Shown piece by piece: positions 25,790-33,742 of a stretch of 64,000 bases of DNA. The notes below the pieces were generated by a model. The model was not told the DNA's origin, made no database searches, and saw only the letters and a list, made by a program, of their open reading frames with translations. The translations under genes were made by a program, and so were the position numbers. Source of the DNA: WS-9 sp036274595 (GTDB taxonomy: Bacteria; Eisenbacteria; RBG-16-71-46; SZUA-252); assembly GCA_036274595.1 (NCBI GenBank), contig DASUFL010000016.1:22027-86026 (forward strand), read 5' to 3'. Numbering within the stretch: the stretch's first letter is position 1; each line of letters begins with the position of its first letter.

Positions 25790-27555
25790 GCACCGTTCCC
25801 AGCGTAGGGCAGGAGGATGATCGACTGTTGCATGTCCCATGCGGCCGTGGGACAGCGCTCGGCGCAGAGTCCGCAGTGAACGCAGATGTTCTCGTCTTTG
25901 AGCATCACCCGCTTCGTCTGAGGCAGATCCTCGGAGACGAAGAGAGACTGATCGGGGTCGACGGCGGGGGACGTGAGGCGGTCCCTCACGTCCTTCTCCT
26001 CGCCGTTCGGGGCGATGGTCAGGCAGAGGACCGGGCAGACGTCGACGCAGGCATCGCACTCGATGCAGCGCGGAGCATTGAAGACCGTCTGGATGTCGCA
26101 ATTCAGACAGCGCTCCACCTCGCGGGCCGCCTGCTCGGGCGTGAAGCCGAGCTCCACCTCGACGGACAATTCCCTGAAGCGCTTGGCCAGGTCGACGTGC
26201 TTCATCTTCTGACGGAGCACCGGATTGAAGTCATTGGAATAGCTCCACTCCGATATTCCCATCTTCTGGCTCGTCAGAGTGACGCCGCGCGGCGGCCGGA
26301 TGTCCAGCGGCTCACCCTGCACGTGCTGATGAATGGAGATGGCGGCTTCGTGCCCGTGAGCGACCGCCCAGATGATGTTCTTCGGGCCCCAGCCCGCGTC
26401 GCCGCCGAAGAAGACGCCGGAACGCGTCGACATGAACGTGGTCTCGTTCACGATGGGCATGTCGTACTCGCCGAACTGGATGCCGAGATCCCGCTCGATC
26501 CAGGGGAAGGCCGCCTCCTGGCCGATCGCCAGGATGACGTCATCGCAAGGAAGGATGATGGAATCGATGGTTCTCGATTTCTTGGCATCGGCATCCCACT
26601 CCAGCCGCTCGAATTCCATTCCGACCAGCTTCCCCTTTTCCAGCACGAAGCGCTTCGGAGCGTGGTTGACGAGGATTTCGACCCCCTCCTCTTCGGCGTC
26701 TTCCAGCTCCCAGGGGGAAGCCTTGAAAAAACCGCGCGGGCGGCGGGCCATCACCTTGATGTCCCGGCCCCCCAGTCGCCGCGAGGAGCGGCAGCAGTCC
26801 ATGGCGGTATTGCCCACACCGATGATCAACACCCGCTCGCCGATCTTCTCGACGTGCTTGAACGCGATCGATTCGAGCCAGTCGATCCCGATGTGGATGT
26901 TAGCGGCGGCCTCGGCGCGCCCGGGGAGCTCGAGATCCTTGCCGCGCGGAGCGCCGCTGCCGACGAAGACGGCATCGAATCGCTCGTCGAGCAAGGCCCG
27001 CATGCTCGTGATCGGGGAGTTGTAGCGGACCTCCACCCCCATATCGAGGATGGCGTCGCACTCCTCCTGGAGCACCTTCTCGGGGAGGCGGAACGAGGGG
27101 ATGTTGGTGCGCATCAGGCCGCCCGGTCGGTCGTGTTTTTCGAACAGCACCACGTCGTAGCCCAGCGGCGTCAGGTCATTGGCCACGGTGAGGGATGCCG
27201 GACCGGCTCCGATCAGGGCCACGCGCTTCCCGTTCTTCTGGGTGGGAGCCTTGGGCAAGAGGTGCCCGATCTCTCCCTTGAGGTCGGCGGCCACCCGCTT
27301 GAGGCGGCAAATCGCTACGGGCGCATCACCCTCGAGTCGTCCGCGACGACAGGCAGGCTCGCAGGGGCGATCGCAGGTGCGTCCCAGGATGCCCGGGAAG
27401 ACGTTGGACTCCCGGTTCAGCATGTAGGCGTCGGTGAAGCGCCCCTGGGCAATCAAACGGATGTATTCCGGCACATTGGTATGCGCCGGACATGCCCATT
27501 GGCAATCGACGACCTTGTGGTAGTAGTCGGGATTTCCGGTATCGGTCGGTTTCAC
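25765..27555 (-). CDS. GltD-like FAD/NAD(P) oxidoreductase with C-terminal 2x[4Fe-4S] ferredoxin domain
   Basis: 596 residues; GTG 27555 is the start that keeps the whole GltD-like N-terminus, though its ribosome site is weak. N-terminal cysteines (CQWACP, then CDRPCEPAC) match the cluster-binding region of glutamate synthase small subunits. FAD site 'VALIGAGPAS' and NAD(P) site 'VLIIGVGNTAMDC' follow. The C-terminal 130 residues add two full ferredoxin motifs, CIECDACVDVCP and CVHCGLCAERCP. With korA/korB directly downstream and overlapping, it likely carries electrons between the oxoacid oxidoreductase and NAD(P)H. A glutamate synthase role is unlikely as no large subunit is nearby. Confidence 0.88.
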   Translation of the reverse strand: MKPTDTGNPDYYHKVVDCQWACPAHTNVPEYIRLIAQGRFTDAYMLNRESNVFPGILGRTCDRPCEPACRRGRLEGDAPVAICRLKRVAADLKGEIGHLLPKAPTQKNGKRVALIGAGPASLTVANDLTPLGYDVVLFEKHDRPGGLMRTNIPSFRLPEKVLQEECDAILDMGVEVRYNSPITSMRALLDERFDAVFVGSGAPRGKDLELPGRAEAAANIHIGIDWLESIAFKHVEKIGERVLIIGVGNTAMDCCRSSRRLGGRDIKVMARRPRGFFKASPWELEDAEEEGVEILVNHAPKRFVLEKGKLVGMEFERLEWDADAKKSRTIDSIILPCDDVILAIGQEAAFPWIERDLGIQFGEYDMPIVNETTFMSTRSGVFFGGDAGWGPKNIIWAVAHGHEAAISIHQHVQGEPLDIRPPRGVTLTSQKMGISEWSYSNDFNPVLRQKMKHVDLAKRFRELSVEVELGFTPEQAAREVERCLNCDIQTVFNAPRCIECDACVDVCPVLCLTIAPNGEEKDVRDRLTSPAVDPDQSLFVSEDLPQTKRVMLKDENICVHCGLCAERCPTAAWDMQQSIILLPYAGNGACLKLTPA

Positions 27556-27707
27556 TTAATGATAGCCATGAGAGAATGCATGTCGTCGCCTGGGGGGTAG
27601 TGTACCTCTTGGAGCCCGTCCGCGCCAGCGCTGCAGGAAGGGCCCACGCCTAGGAAACTGCCTCCCGATCGCGCTGAAAATAGAGGGAGCCGGGCCCACT
27701 AGACGGG

Positions 27708-27736
27708 CCCACAGCGCCGAACCCCGGCGCTCTGGG
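27708..27736 (-). terminator. Hairpin after the VOC gene, weak terminator
   Basis: Stem CCCAgAGCGCCG / CGGCGCTgTGGG with a 5-nt loop and one mismatch, just past the stop of the VOC gene on the minus strand. No T-run follows, so it may only stabilise the 3' end or work with Rho. Confidence 0.4.
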
Positions 27737-27748
27737 CTCGCATGACCC

Positions 27749-28225
27749 CTAGCCCCGGCGCGCCGCCTCGATGGTTGCGATGTCGATCTTCCCCATCGAC
27801 ATCATCGCTTCAAAGGCACGCGCTGCTTCACCGCCGCCAGCCGCGAATGCATCGGTCAACGCGCGCGGGGTGATCTGCCAGGAAAGGCCCCAGCGATCCT
27901 TGCACCAGCCGCACGCGCTCTCCTTACCGCCGTTACCGACGATCGCGTTCCAGTAACGGTCCGTCTCTTCCTGATCGTCCGTCGCGATCTGGAAGGAGAA
28001 TGCCTCGCTTTGCTGGAATTGCGGCCCTCCGTTGAGGCCCAGGCAGGGGATGCCCAGGACGGTGAACTCGACCGTCAGTACATCCCCCTTCTTGCCGGAC
28101 GGGTAGTCACCGGGCGCCTTGTGAACGGCAGTCACTTCACTGTCCGGAAAGGTGGCGGCATAGAAGCGCGCCGCCTCATGCGCCTCCCTGTCGAACCAGA
28201 GGCAGATCGTGTTTTTGGGCTTCAT
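27749..28225 (-). CDS. VOC-family protein (PhnB-like)
   Basis: 158 residues with AGGAG before the ATG. The start 'TICLWFDREAHEAARFYAATFPDS' and 'WGLSWQITPRAL' are typical of the PhnB-like branch of the vicinal-oxygen-chelate fold, often annotated as 3-demethylubiquinone methyltransferase by transfer although no methyltransferase motif exists. Metal ligands are uncertain. It is cytoplasmic and stands alone. Activity unknown. Confidence 0.85.
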   Translation of the reverse strand: MKPKNTICLWFDREAHEAARFYAATFPDSEVTAVHKAPGDYPSGKKGDVLTVEFTVLGIPCLGLNGGPQFQQSEAFSFQIATDDQEETDRYWNAIVGNGGKESACGWCKDRWGLSWQITPRALTDAFAAGGGEAARAFEAMMSMGKIDIATIEAARRG

Positions 28226-28695
28226 CTCGTTCTCCTGTGGATGGATCCGGCCATATCAAGGCACTCATGTCATTAGGTGAACGTTCAATCGCCGTTCTTC
28301 CGGAAGCGTACCATCGGAAGCACTCGGTACCCGAACTCGGATTCACATCCGCAGCCCGATAGGGGTTGAGATTCGTCCGGTGCCGGTCCACAATAGAGGT
28401 AGTCAACAGATGGATCGCGTCGACACAGGCATCTCCATCGCCTCCAAGGCGCCCTCCGGACCGCCACACGGGCGGTCCTCCCGTGTCAGCGGAATGTCCG
28501 CAACCACGGTCTGGCGGCACAGGGTCTCGGTTCGGACACTCGCGTCAACGGTCCGCAACCAGTCGAATCGACCCCGCCGTTCCCTCCTCCAACCGGTTCA
28601 TCGCACCGCGCATGGATGGACGGCGGCCGCTCCGCTCGCCAATCAGACGCTCGCCCATCTCGCGCTTCCGCGCCCTGGACTGGAAAGGAAGCTAC
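28226..28695. other. Intergenic region of 470 bp
   Basis: Divergent region between the VOC gene and the DUF4332 gene. It contains a hairpin GGACCGCC-acacg-GGCGGTCC at 28458-28478 with no T-run, and AAGGAAG before the ATG at 28696. Open frames running through it have no family likeness. I cannot identify a gene or RNA here. Confidence 0.45.
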
Positions 28696-29091
28696 ATGAA
28701 CTACAAGATGATGGATCTCCAGGGAATCGATCAGGACCTCGTCGCGAAGCTGAACGCGGCCGGCGTCTCCACGACCAGTGACATGATTCGGGTTTGGCTC
28801 GACCGCGACCGGCGGAGCCAGGTCGAGGCCCACTCCGGCCTCAACGGGGAGCAGTTCCAGCGCATGGTCTCCATGGCGCGCATGGCACGCATGCGGGGCA
28901 TCGGACCCAAGTACGCCGAACTCTTGGTAACTGCGGGAGTCATCGGCAAGAAGAGCATGGCGAAGCACACGCCGGAGACGCTGGTGAAGCGCCTCGCGGA
29001 GGTGCAGCAGCTTCACAACTTCAAGGGTGCCATGCCCACGGCCTCGGAAGTTGAAGCCTGGTTCGTCGAGGCGGAATCGCCCAACGCCTAG
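28696..29091 (+). CDS. DUF4332 helix-hairpin-helix protein (copy 1)
   Basis: 131 residues from ATG 28696 (AAGGAAG 5 nt upstream). The sequence is helical throughout with an HhH-like element 'MRGIGPKYAELLVTAGV' at about 75-92 and a second hydrophobic turn earlier ('LQGIDQDLVAKLNAAGVST'). DUF4332 proteins are thought to bind nucleic acid or act as adaptors, without proven activity. It is a paralogue of the gene at 46570-46974: both share 'MNYK..DL.G', 'VSMARMARM.G.GPKY..LL..AGVIG' and 'TPETLV.RL'. It stops 4 nt inside the convergent permease gene. Confidence 0.82.
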   Translation: MNYKMMDLQGIDQDLVAKLNAAGVSTTSDMIRVWLDRDRRSQVEAHSGLNGEQFQRMVSMARMARMRGIGPKYAELLVTAGVIGKKSMAKHTPETLVKRLAEVQQLHNFKGAMPTASEVEAWFVEAESPNA

Positions 29092-30074
29092 GGCACGTCC
29101 TGCCGACCGATATTGCCCCCGACTTTAGCCACCGGATTGGCCCCATCCCTGGAGCCACTGTTGACCAGTCCGATGGCGGAGATGGCCAGCCCCGCCGAGA
29201 GAATCACGGAGATCGACATGGGCTCGCCGGCGACCAGCCATCCCAGTGCCACCGCTACCAGGGGATTGACGTAGGTATGCGTCGCCACCAGCGTCGGCGG
29301 ATAGTGTCTCAGCAGCCAGGTATAGGCGACGAACGCCAGCAGCGAGCCGAAGACGACCAGGTACAGCAAACCTAGGAACGACTTCGTCGTCACCGCGGCA
29401 AGGTGGAGCTGACGATGCTCACCACACACGACGCCAGCCACGAGCAACATCAGCGAGCCGCACAGCAAGGGTAGCGCCGCATTCATCGTCCCCGCCGTCT
29501 TCGGCTGCACCTTCCGCGAGAGCACGATGCCCGCGGACCACGCGATCGAGCTGATCAGCACCGCGACCAGGCCGACGTTGGCCAACCGGCTGGTTGCGAC
29601 ATCAGGACGAAACAGCGCCAGCACACTGCCGATACCGAGCGCCAAGCCGGCGTAGGTCTTCCCAGACGGAGGCGCGCCCAGGCGAAACCACGGCAGCATG
29701 AGAGCGACGAAGACGGGCTGGGTCGCGATCACGAGCGCGGCCACACCCGAGGGAACGAACTGTTCCGCCCAGTGCAGCGTTCCGTGACTGATGAGGAAGA
29801 AGAGCGCGCCGAGCACCAGGCCGGCTTGGACGCCTTGCCAGGTAGGGCGTTCGCCCCGCCCTAGCGCCCATGCGAGGAGGATCGATCCCGCGATCAGGTG
29901 TCGCGTCGCGGCCACGAACAGAGGCGGAATGGTCGCGACCGCATAGCGGATCGCCAGGAACGTCGACCCCCATACGAGATAGACCGTCAGGAAGGCGAGG
30001 ATGCCCTTCCATCCGTGCTTGGCGGTCGATGGTTTGGGAGCTTCTACCCTGGGGATCGCTGGTCCTCCGTCCAT
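29088..30074 (-). CDS. DMT-superfamily permease (EamA type)
   Basis: 328 residues from ATG 30074; a longer frame to 30176 adds 34 residues unlike the family. Ten hydrophobic helices are visible in two halves of five, each with an EamA repeat ('TVYLVWGSTFLAIRYAV' first, 'LISSIAWSAGIVLSRKV' second). It is most like the YedA/RhaT-type exporters of amino acids or metabolites. No neighbouring gene indicates the substrate. A good terminator lies immediately upstream, ending the neighbour's transcript. Confidence 0.9.
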   Translation of the reverse strand: MDGGPAIPRVEAPKPSTAKHGWKGILAFLTVYLVWGSTFLAIRYAVATIPPLFVAATRHLIAGSILLAWALGRGERPTWQGVQAGLVLGALFFLISHGTLHWAEQFVPSGVAALVIATQPVFVALMLPWFRLGAPPSGKTYAGLALGIGSVLALFRPDVATSRLANVGLVAVLISSIAWSAGIVLSRKVQPKTAGTMNAALPLLCGSLMLLVAGVVCGEHRQLHLAAVTTKSFLGLLYLVVFGSLLAFVAYTWLLRHYPPTLVATHTYVNPLVAVALGWLVAGEPMSISVILSAGLAISAIGLVNSGSRDGANPVAKVGGNIGRQDVP

Positions 30075-30145
30075 CACTCGGGAGGATAGACGAGATCTCC
30101 CATCGTTGCGTCTGGCGACGAAAACCCCTGAGCGCGGAGAGCCCA

Positions 30146-30181
30146 ACGTAAAGCGGGCACAGCCAGGAGGCTGCACCCGCT
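30146..30181 (-). terminator. Terminator between the duplicated-domain gene and the permease gene
   Basis: On the minus strand the RNA can pair AGCGGGUGCAGCC with GGCUGUGCCCGCU over 13 bp, using two adjacent G-U wobbles, with a 4-nt loop and then UUACGUU. It follows the stop at 30208 by 27 nt. Confidence 0.7.
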
Positions 30182-30207
30182 CTGTTCTACACCGCTACTT
30201 GGTGTTG

Positions 30208-30954
30208 TTACCAGCCGCGACCCTGATCCTGCCATGTCGTTGGATAATTGCGCCAGTGTTCGCGCGGGACTCTGGACAGCTCGCTGGGCACCGACCGCGC
30301 GTCGATCGCCATAAAGTCCCCGCTCTCGCGACTCGACGAGTACCAGCGATTGTTGTCGTACGCATAGTAGGAACCGCCGTAGCGGAAGACGTCGTAGCGG
30401 GTGCGCTGCGCCATGGGAATCTCCTCGACGCGGGTGCCTCGAACGCTCATCCAGCGTGGCGCGGTTCCATAGCTGACCCGCAGGACCCCGGACGTACCCC
30501 TCTGGTTCTGATAGCGATCCTGATCCTGGTAGCGACCCTGGTCCTGACGGCGATCCGACACCTGATAACGGTCATCGCTCCACGCGGACGGATAGTTCCG
30601 CCAGCGATTACGTGGAACCCTGCGCAGGTCCCTCGGGACATTGCGATCGTCGATCAGAGAGAATTGGCCGCGCCAGTTGCGGGACCGGTACCAGCGGCCA
30701 TTGTCGTGGTTGTACGCGTAGTAGTAGCGATCGTACCGGAAGATATCGTAGTCCGTGCGATCCCTTTGGCTTACCGATCGCACTCTCGTGCCTGGGACGG
30801 CCACCCAGTGCGGTTGGGTTCCAAACCTGATCTCCATGCGCGCGGACGTCCCGCCCGACTGGCGGCTCTGTGCCTGAACCGACGCCGCCGCTGCGAGCGT
30901 CAGGCTCAAGGCCAGAAGTGGAACCAATAGATGCGTTTTTCGATGACTTCTCAT
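30208..30954 (-). CDS. Exported protein with two tandem copies of one domain
   Basis: 248 residues from ATG 30954 (GGGAG 7 nt upstream). A signal peptide is cut near VQA-QS. The mature protein is two copies of a roughly 85-residue unit (about 40-128 and 155-243), each reading FGT/YGT-P-W-V-GTRV, R-YD-FRY-YYAY, WY-S, G-F-ID-R-VP-L-RVPR-WRNYP. A short Gln/Asp/Arg-rich linker (DRRQDQGRYQDQDRYQNQ) joins them. Rich in Arg, Tyr and Trp. I do not recognise the family beyond similarity to uncharacterised periplasmic proteins. Confidence 0.75.
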   Translation of the reverse strand: MRSHRKTHLLVPLLALSLTLAAAASVQAQSRQSGGTSARMEIRFGTQPHWVAVPGTRVRSVSQRDRTDYDIFRYDRYYYAYNHDNGRWYRSRNWRGQFSLIDDRNVPRDLRRVPRNRWRNYPSAWSDDRYQVSDRRQDQGRYQDQDRYQNQRGTSGVLRVSYGTAPRWMSVRGTRVEEIPMAQRTRYDVFRYGGSYYAYDNNRWYSSSRESGDFMAIDARSVPSELSRVPREHWRNYPTTWQDQGRGW

Positions 30955-31188
30955 GGATGACTCCCTTTCGTGAGTGGCGTCGCTGTCAGTGATGGTAATC
31001 AGCAAGATCCTGGCCAAGACGCGACCCGCGGGGGCGATCCATCCCACCTTTGGTTGTCATCGTCTGACCCACACGCAGGTTCGGACTCTTCATCGATGGG
31101 ACAAACCGTGGAGGGGTGGTCAATCGGTGGGGCGGACCGGCAACAACCTACTGTAATCGTGCACTACATACACTGACGCTCCCATCCA

Positions 31189-32406
31189 TTACGTCGCGGA
31201 GTTCGCGAAGGGGTTCGGATGGCGATGGACCCTTCGCGATTCGAGCCCAGCATTCAGCCGATCTAGTCCTCCCCGCAGCCGATCTCTGAGATCTCGAAGC
31301 AACGACGCTCGAGCGGGCGCATCGTCTCCGATCCCGGGCGGCTCGAGTCGGATCGGAATGGGATCCAGGACTCGGATGCTCGCGGTTCGCGGAGCAACCG
31401 CGACGGGCAGAATCCCGTAGAGCCCTTCGCGCCATCCATGGGTCACAAGTGCGAGGCGAGTCTGAGTCACGCTCTCCGCGATCTGTTCCTGGCTGAGAGT
31501 GGAACCTGAGTAGTGCTCGCGCGAGAAGTGGCCCAGTCTCTCGATTTCAGCAAGGATGCGACGCTCGCGGCGGGCACCCGTAGCGTCGATCGTCCTGAAG
31601 GTGTGGATGGCCCGCCGCACGCGATGGACGCGCCTCGCCCGGTCACCCGCGGCCGGGTCCCCATCACCGTCAGCGCGCAAGCCATGTCGAGACTCGAGAC
31701 CTTCGAGGAGGCGATCCGCGTGCGCGCTCTGGACGGAGAAGAACTCGGGCACCGGGATCTGCTCCGCTCTCCTCGCATCAGGCGAGCTGTATTGCGCGAG
31801 ACTTCGCGCCAACACGGCTCCTTGTAGAGCCGCGAAGCGCTGCTCCAAAGATTCCTTCGGACGAGAAGAGATTCCCAGCGCCGTTTCGATGCGCGTGATC
31901 GCGCCACGAAGGGCCGAGGACACGTCTTGCCCAAAGTGAAACTTCCATACGACGGGCACTATGAACACGGGTTCCCCGCCTTGCCGACGGGCATCCCAAG
32001 CCATATCGACGATCCCAGAGACGAGTGGCCCGACATGGTCGCCATGCCAGCTCGGGGCTCCTTCGGGATGCAGAAGCACACCATGGCCCGCCCGGGCCCA
32101 TCGCACGGAATAGTCCCTTCCCGATCCACCTGGAGCATTCGAGATCAGGTTGTTGCGCAAGCACAACCACTGCACGGCGGGATGGATGTTGACGACCTCG
32201 TACGATGCCCAGTGCGCCATGAGCGGCGACACGCGGCGTGAGATTTCCTTGTCGATCAACCAATCGGTGACGAACTCGGGATGGTTAGGGGCCAAAAAGG
32301 CAGCAACCCCAGGACGGACGACGGAGCGGAGACGAGCGACGTCCTCTGCTGGAAAGTCCACTGCCGCGATCTTGAGCACCCGTGGAAGGACGAAGTGGCG
32401 GTTCAC
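31189..32406 (-). CDS. PlsC-like acyltransferase
   Basis: 405 residues from GTG 32406; the frame stays open some 46 codons upstream without any ATG, GTG or TTG, so the start is uncertain. The acyltransferase blocks are 'NHPEFVTDW' (a His with five rather than four residues before Asp) and 'HPEGAPSW' for the FPEG block. A central disordered Arg/Ala-rich segment and a C-terminal 'PIPIRL' barrel-like part follow. It probably moves an acyl chain to a lipid or related acceptor at the membrane face. The odd HX5D spacing makes activity less sure. Confidence 0.6.
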   Translation of the reverse strand: MNRHFVLPRVLKIAAVDFPAEDVARLRSVVRPGVAAFLAPNHPEFVTDWLIDKEISRRVSPLMAHWASYEVVNIHPAVQWLCLRNNLISNAPGGSGRDYSVRWARAGHGVLLHPEGAPSWHGDHVGPLVSGIVDMAWDARRQGGEPVFIVPVVWKFHFGQDVSSALRGAITRIETALGISSRPKESLEQRFAALQGAVLARSLAQYSSPDARRAEQIPVPEFFSVQSAHADRLLEGLESRHGLRADGDGDPAAGDRARRVHRVRRAIHTFRTIDATGARRERRILAEIERLGHFSREHYSGSTLSQEQIAESVTQTRLALVTHGWREGLYGILPVAVAPRTASIRVLDPIPIRLEPPGIGDDAPARASLLRDLRDRLRGGLDRLNAGLESRRVHRHPNPFANSAT

Positions 32407-32578
32407 CCATCCGATTGCATGGATGACTGCCGGCGATGGGTGCGGCTCGCGATAGGCGAGCCTGTCGAATCCTGGTCGGGGCGTTGTGATGCTCCCTTCG
32501 CGAAGCCGCGCTCGCTCGTGCTGGGCGTGAGCGCGCCGATCAACCTCTGTACCTTATCGCCAGATCCTGGCCAGTGAC

Positions 32579-32584
32579 TATAAT
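32579..32584 (+). promoter_or_regulatory. Possible -10 hexamer (TATAAT)
   Basis: A perfect TATAAT in otherwise GC-rich DNA, 28 nt before ATG 32612. Transcription would begin near 32591. A good -35 at the right spacing is not evident. Confidence 0.4.
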
Positions 32585-32611
32585 GCCCGCGTGAATCCCC
32601 GGCAAAAGTTG

Positions 32612-33742
32612 ATGGCGAATAAGTCCCGGGTCATATGGATCGCGGCGACTCTCATTGCGGTCGCGATCGCAATTCTGGCCGCGGCCTCCTGGTATTACTC
32701 GGACCAGCTGATTCGGCCACGCCGAGGAAAGGCGATGGAACCAGATCTTCAAGTATTGGCGGTGCGGAATGGAAGGGTGCTTCTGCCCGGCAGGAATGGG
32801 ACGCGAAAGCCAGGAATCTGGGTCCTCGAATGGCCGGGCGGCTGCGGCCATGTCGGGTCAATCCGCACGCGGGGGCGAACCATTGAGAGAGATTTTTGGC
32901 CCTTACGTGGATCCCTAACTCCCGGGACGCGAGCCTATCTCAATCCATTCGGCTTCGATGAGGACCCTCGAACTCAATTCAACCTTCCCTATCGGGAGGT
33001 GGTTGTCCCCTCGGCAATCGGGGGGTATCCCGCTTGGTTCCTCGACGGTCCGGCACGCACGTGGATGATTCTCGTCCATGGGATGGGCGCAACCCGAGCG
33101 GAAGCGATCCGGTTGCTCCATGAAACGGCGAGTTTCGGACTCCCGTCCCTCGTGATCACCTATCGGAACGATCCCGGAGCACCGGGTTCACCGGATGGCC
33201 TGCTGCACCTCGGCATGACGGAATGGAAGGATCTGGAGCGGGCCGTCGAGTACAGCCGGCGTGCGGGAGCACGCGACGTCATCCTTGTCGGATACAGCAC
33301 CGGGGGAGCGCTGATTGCCCGGTTCCTCCTTAGCTCGACGCTCGCGGAATCGGTTCGCGGCGTAATCCTCGAATCGCCGGTTCTCGATTGGCATGCCGCC
33401 ACAGCCCACTACGCAAGACATCACAGGATCCCGGCTCCGTTGGCCACGCTGGGAACTCAGATAGCCGGCTGGAGAGCGGGAATTCAGTGGGCCGGTCTCG
33501 AGCCCCTTGCGCACGCAAAAGAGCTGCGGGCTCCGATGCTCGTCATCCACGGCACGGCGGATCCCGTCGTCCCTCTGTGGACGAGCGAGTCCCTGGCTAC
33601 CCGACGGCCCGACCTGGTGACCCTGATCAAGATCCCTGGGGCGGGGCATGTCGAGTCATGGAACGCAGACTCGACCGCGTACGGCAAGAACGTCCGCGAG
33701 TGGCTTCAACGCGTGGGGCTAGAACCGACGGTCAGCCCGTAG
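32612..33742 (+). CDS. Membrane-anchored alpha/beta hydrolase
   Basis: 376 residues from ATG 32612; GTG 32591 is an in-frame alternative, but the TATAAT at 32579 would put it at the very 5' end of the message. An N-terminal helix (about 7-27) anchors it outside the cytoplasmic face. The hydrolase domain shows 'LVHGMGATRAEA', nucleophile elbow 'GYSTGG', acid in 'HGTADPVVPL' and the last His in 'GAGHVESW'. It resembles the YqjL/BD-FAE-like exported serine hydrolases. Substrate unknown. It overlaps the convergent histidine kinase gene by 11 nt. Confidence 0.85.
   Translation: MANKSRVIWIAATLIAVAIAILAAASWYYSDQLIRPRRGKAMEPDLQVLAVRNGRVLLPGRNGTRKPGIWVLEWPGGCGHVGSIRTRGRTIERDFWPLRGSLTPGTRAYLNPFGFDEDPRTQFNLPYREVVVPSAIGGYPAWFLDGPARTWMILVHGMGATRAEAIRLLHETASFGLPSLVITYRNDPGAPGSPDGLLHLGMTEWKDLERAVEYSRRAGARDVILVGYSTGGALIARFLLSSTLAESVRGVILESPVLDWHAATAHYARHHRIPAPLATLGTQIAGWRAGIQWAGLEPLAHAKELRAPMLVIHGTADPVVPLWTSESLATRRPDLVTLIKIPGAGHVESWNADSTAYGKNVREWLQRVGLEPTVSP

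Noticed and set aside
25790..26101. Possible N-terminal extension of korA, which could suggest a fusion with the flavoprotein
   Set aside because: The added residues are an out-of-frame reading of the ferredoxin domain of the upstream gene. ATG 25789 gives the normal gamma-domain start.
25828..27600. 590-codon open frame on the plus strand
   Set aside because: It lies antisense to the GltD-like oxidoreductase, whose domains and motifs are clear; the frame is open only because of high GC at third positions.
27749..28225. Annotation of the VOC gene as 3-demethylubiquinone methyltransferase
   Set aside because: There is no SAM-binding motif; the name comes from transferred annotation of PhnB-like proteins.
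28366..28695. 110-residue N-terminal extension of the DUF4332 protein
   Set aside because: Arg/Pro/Ser-rich with no match to the paralogue; ATG 28696 has a good ribosome site and agrees with copy 2.
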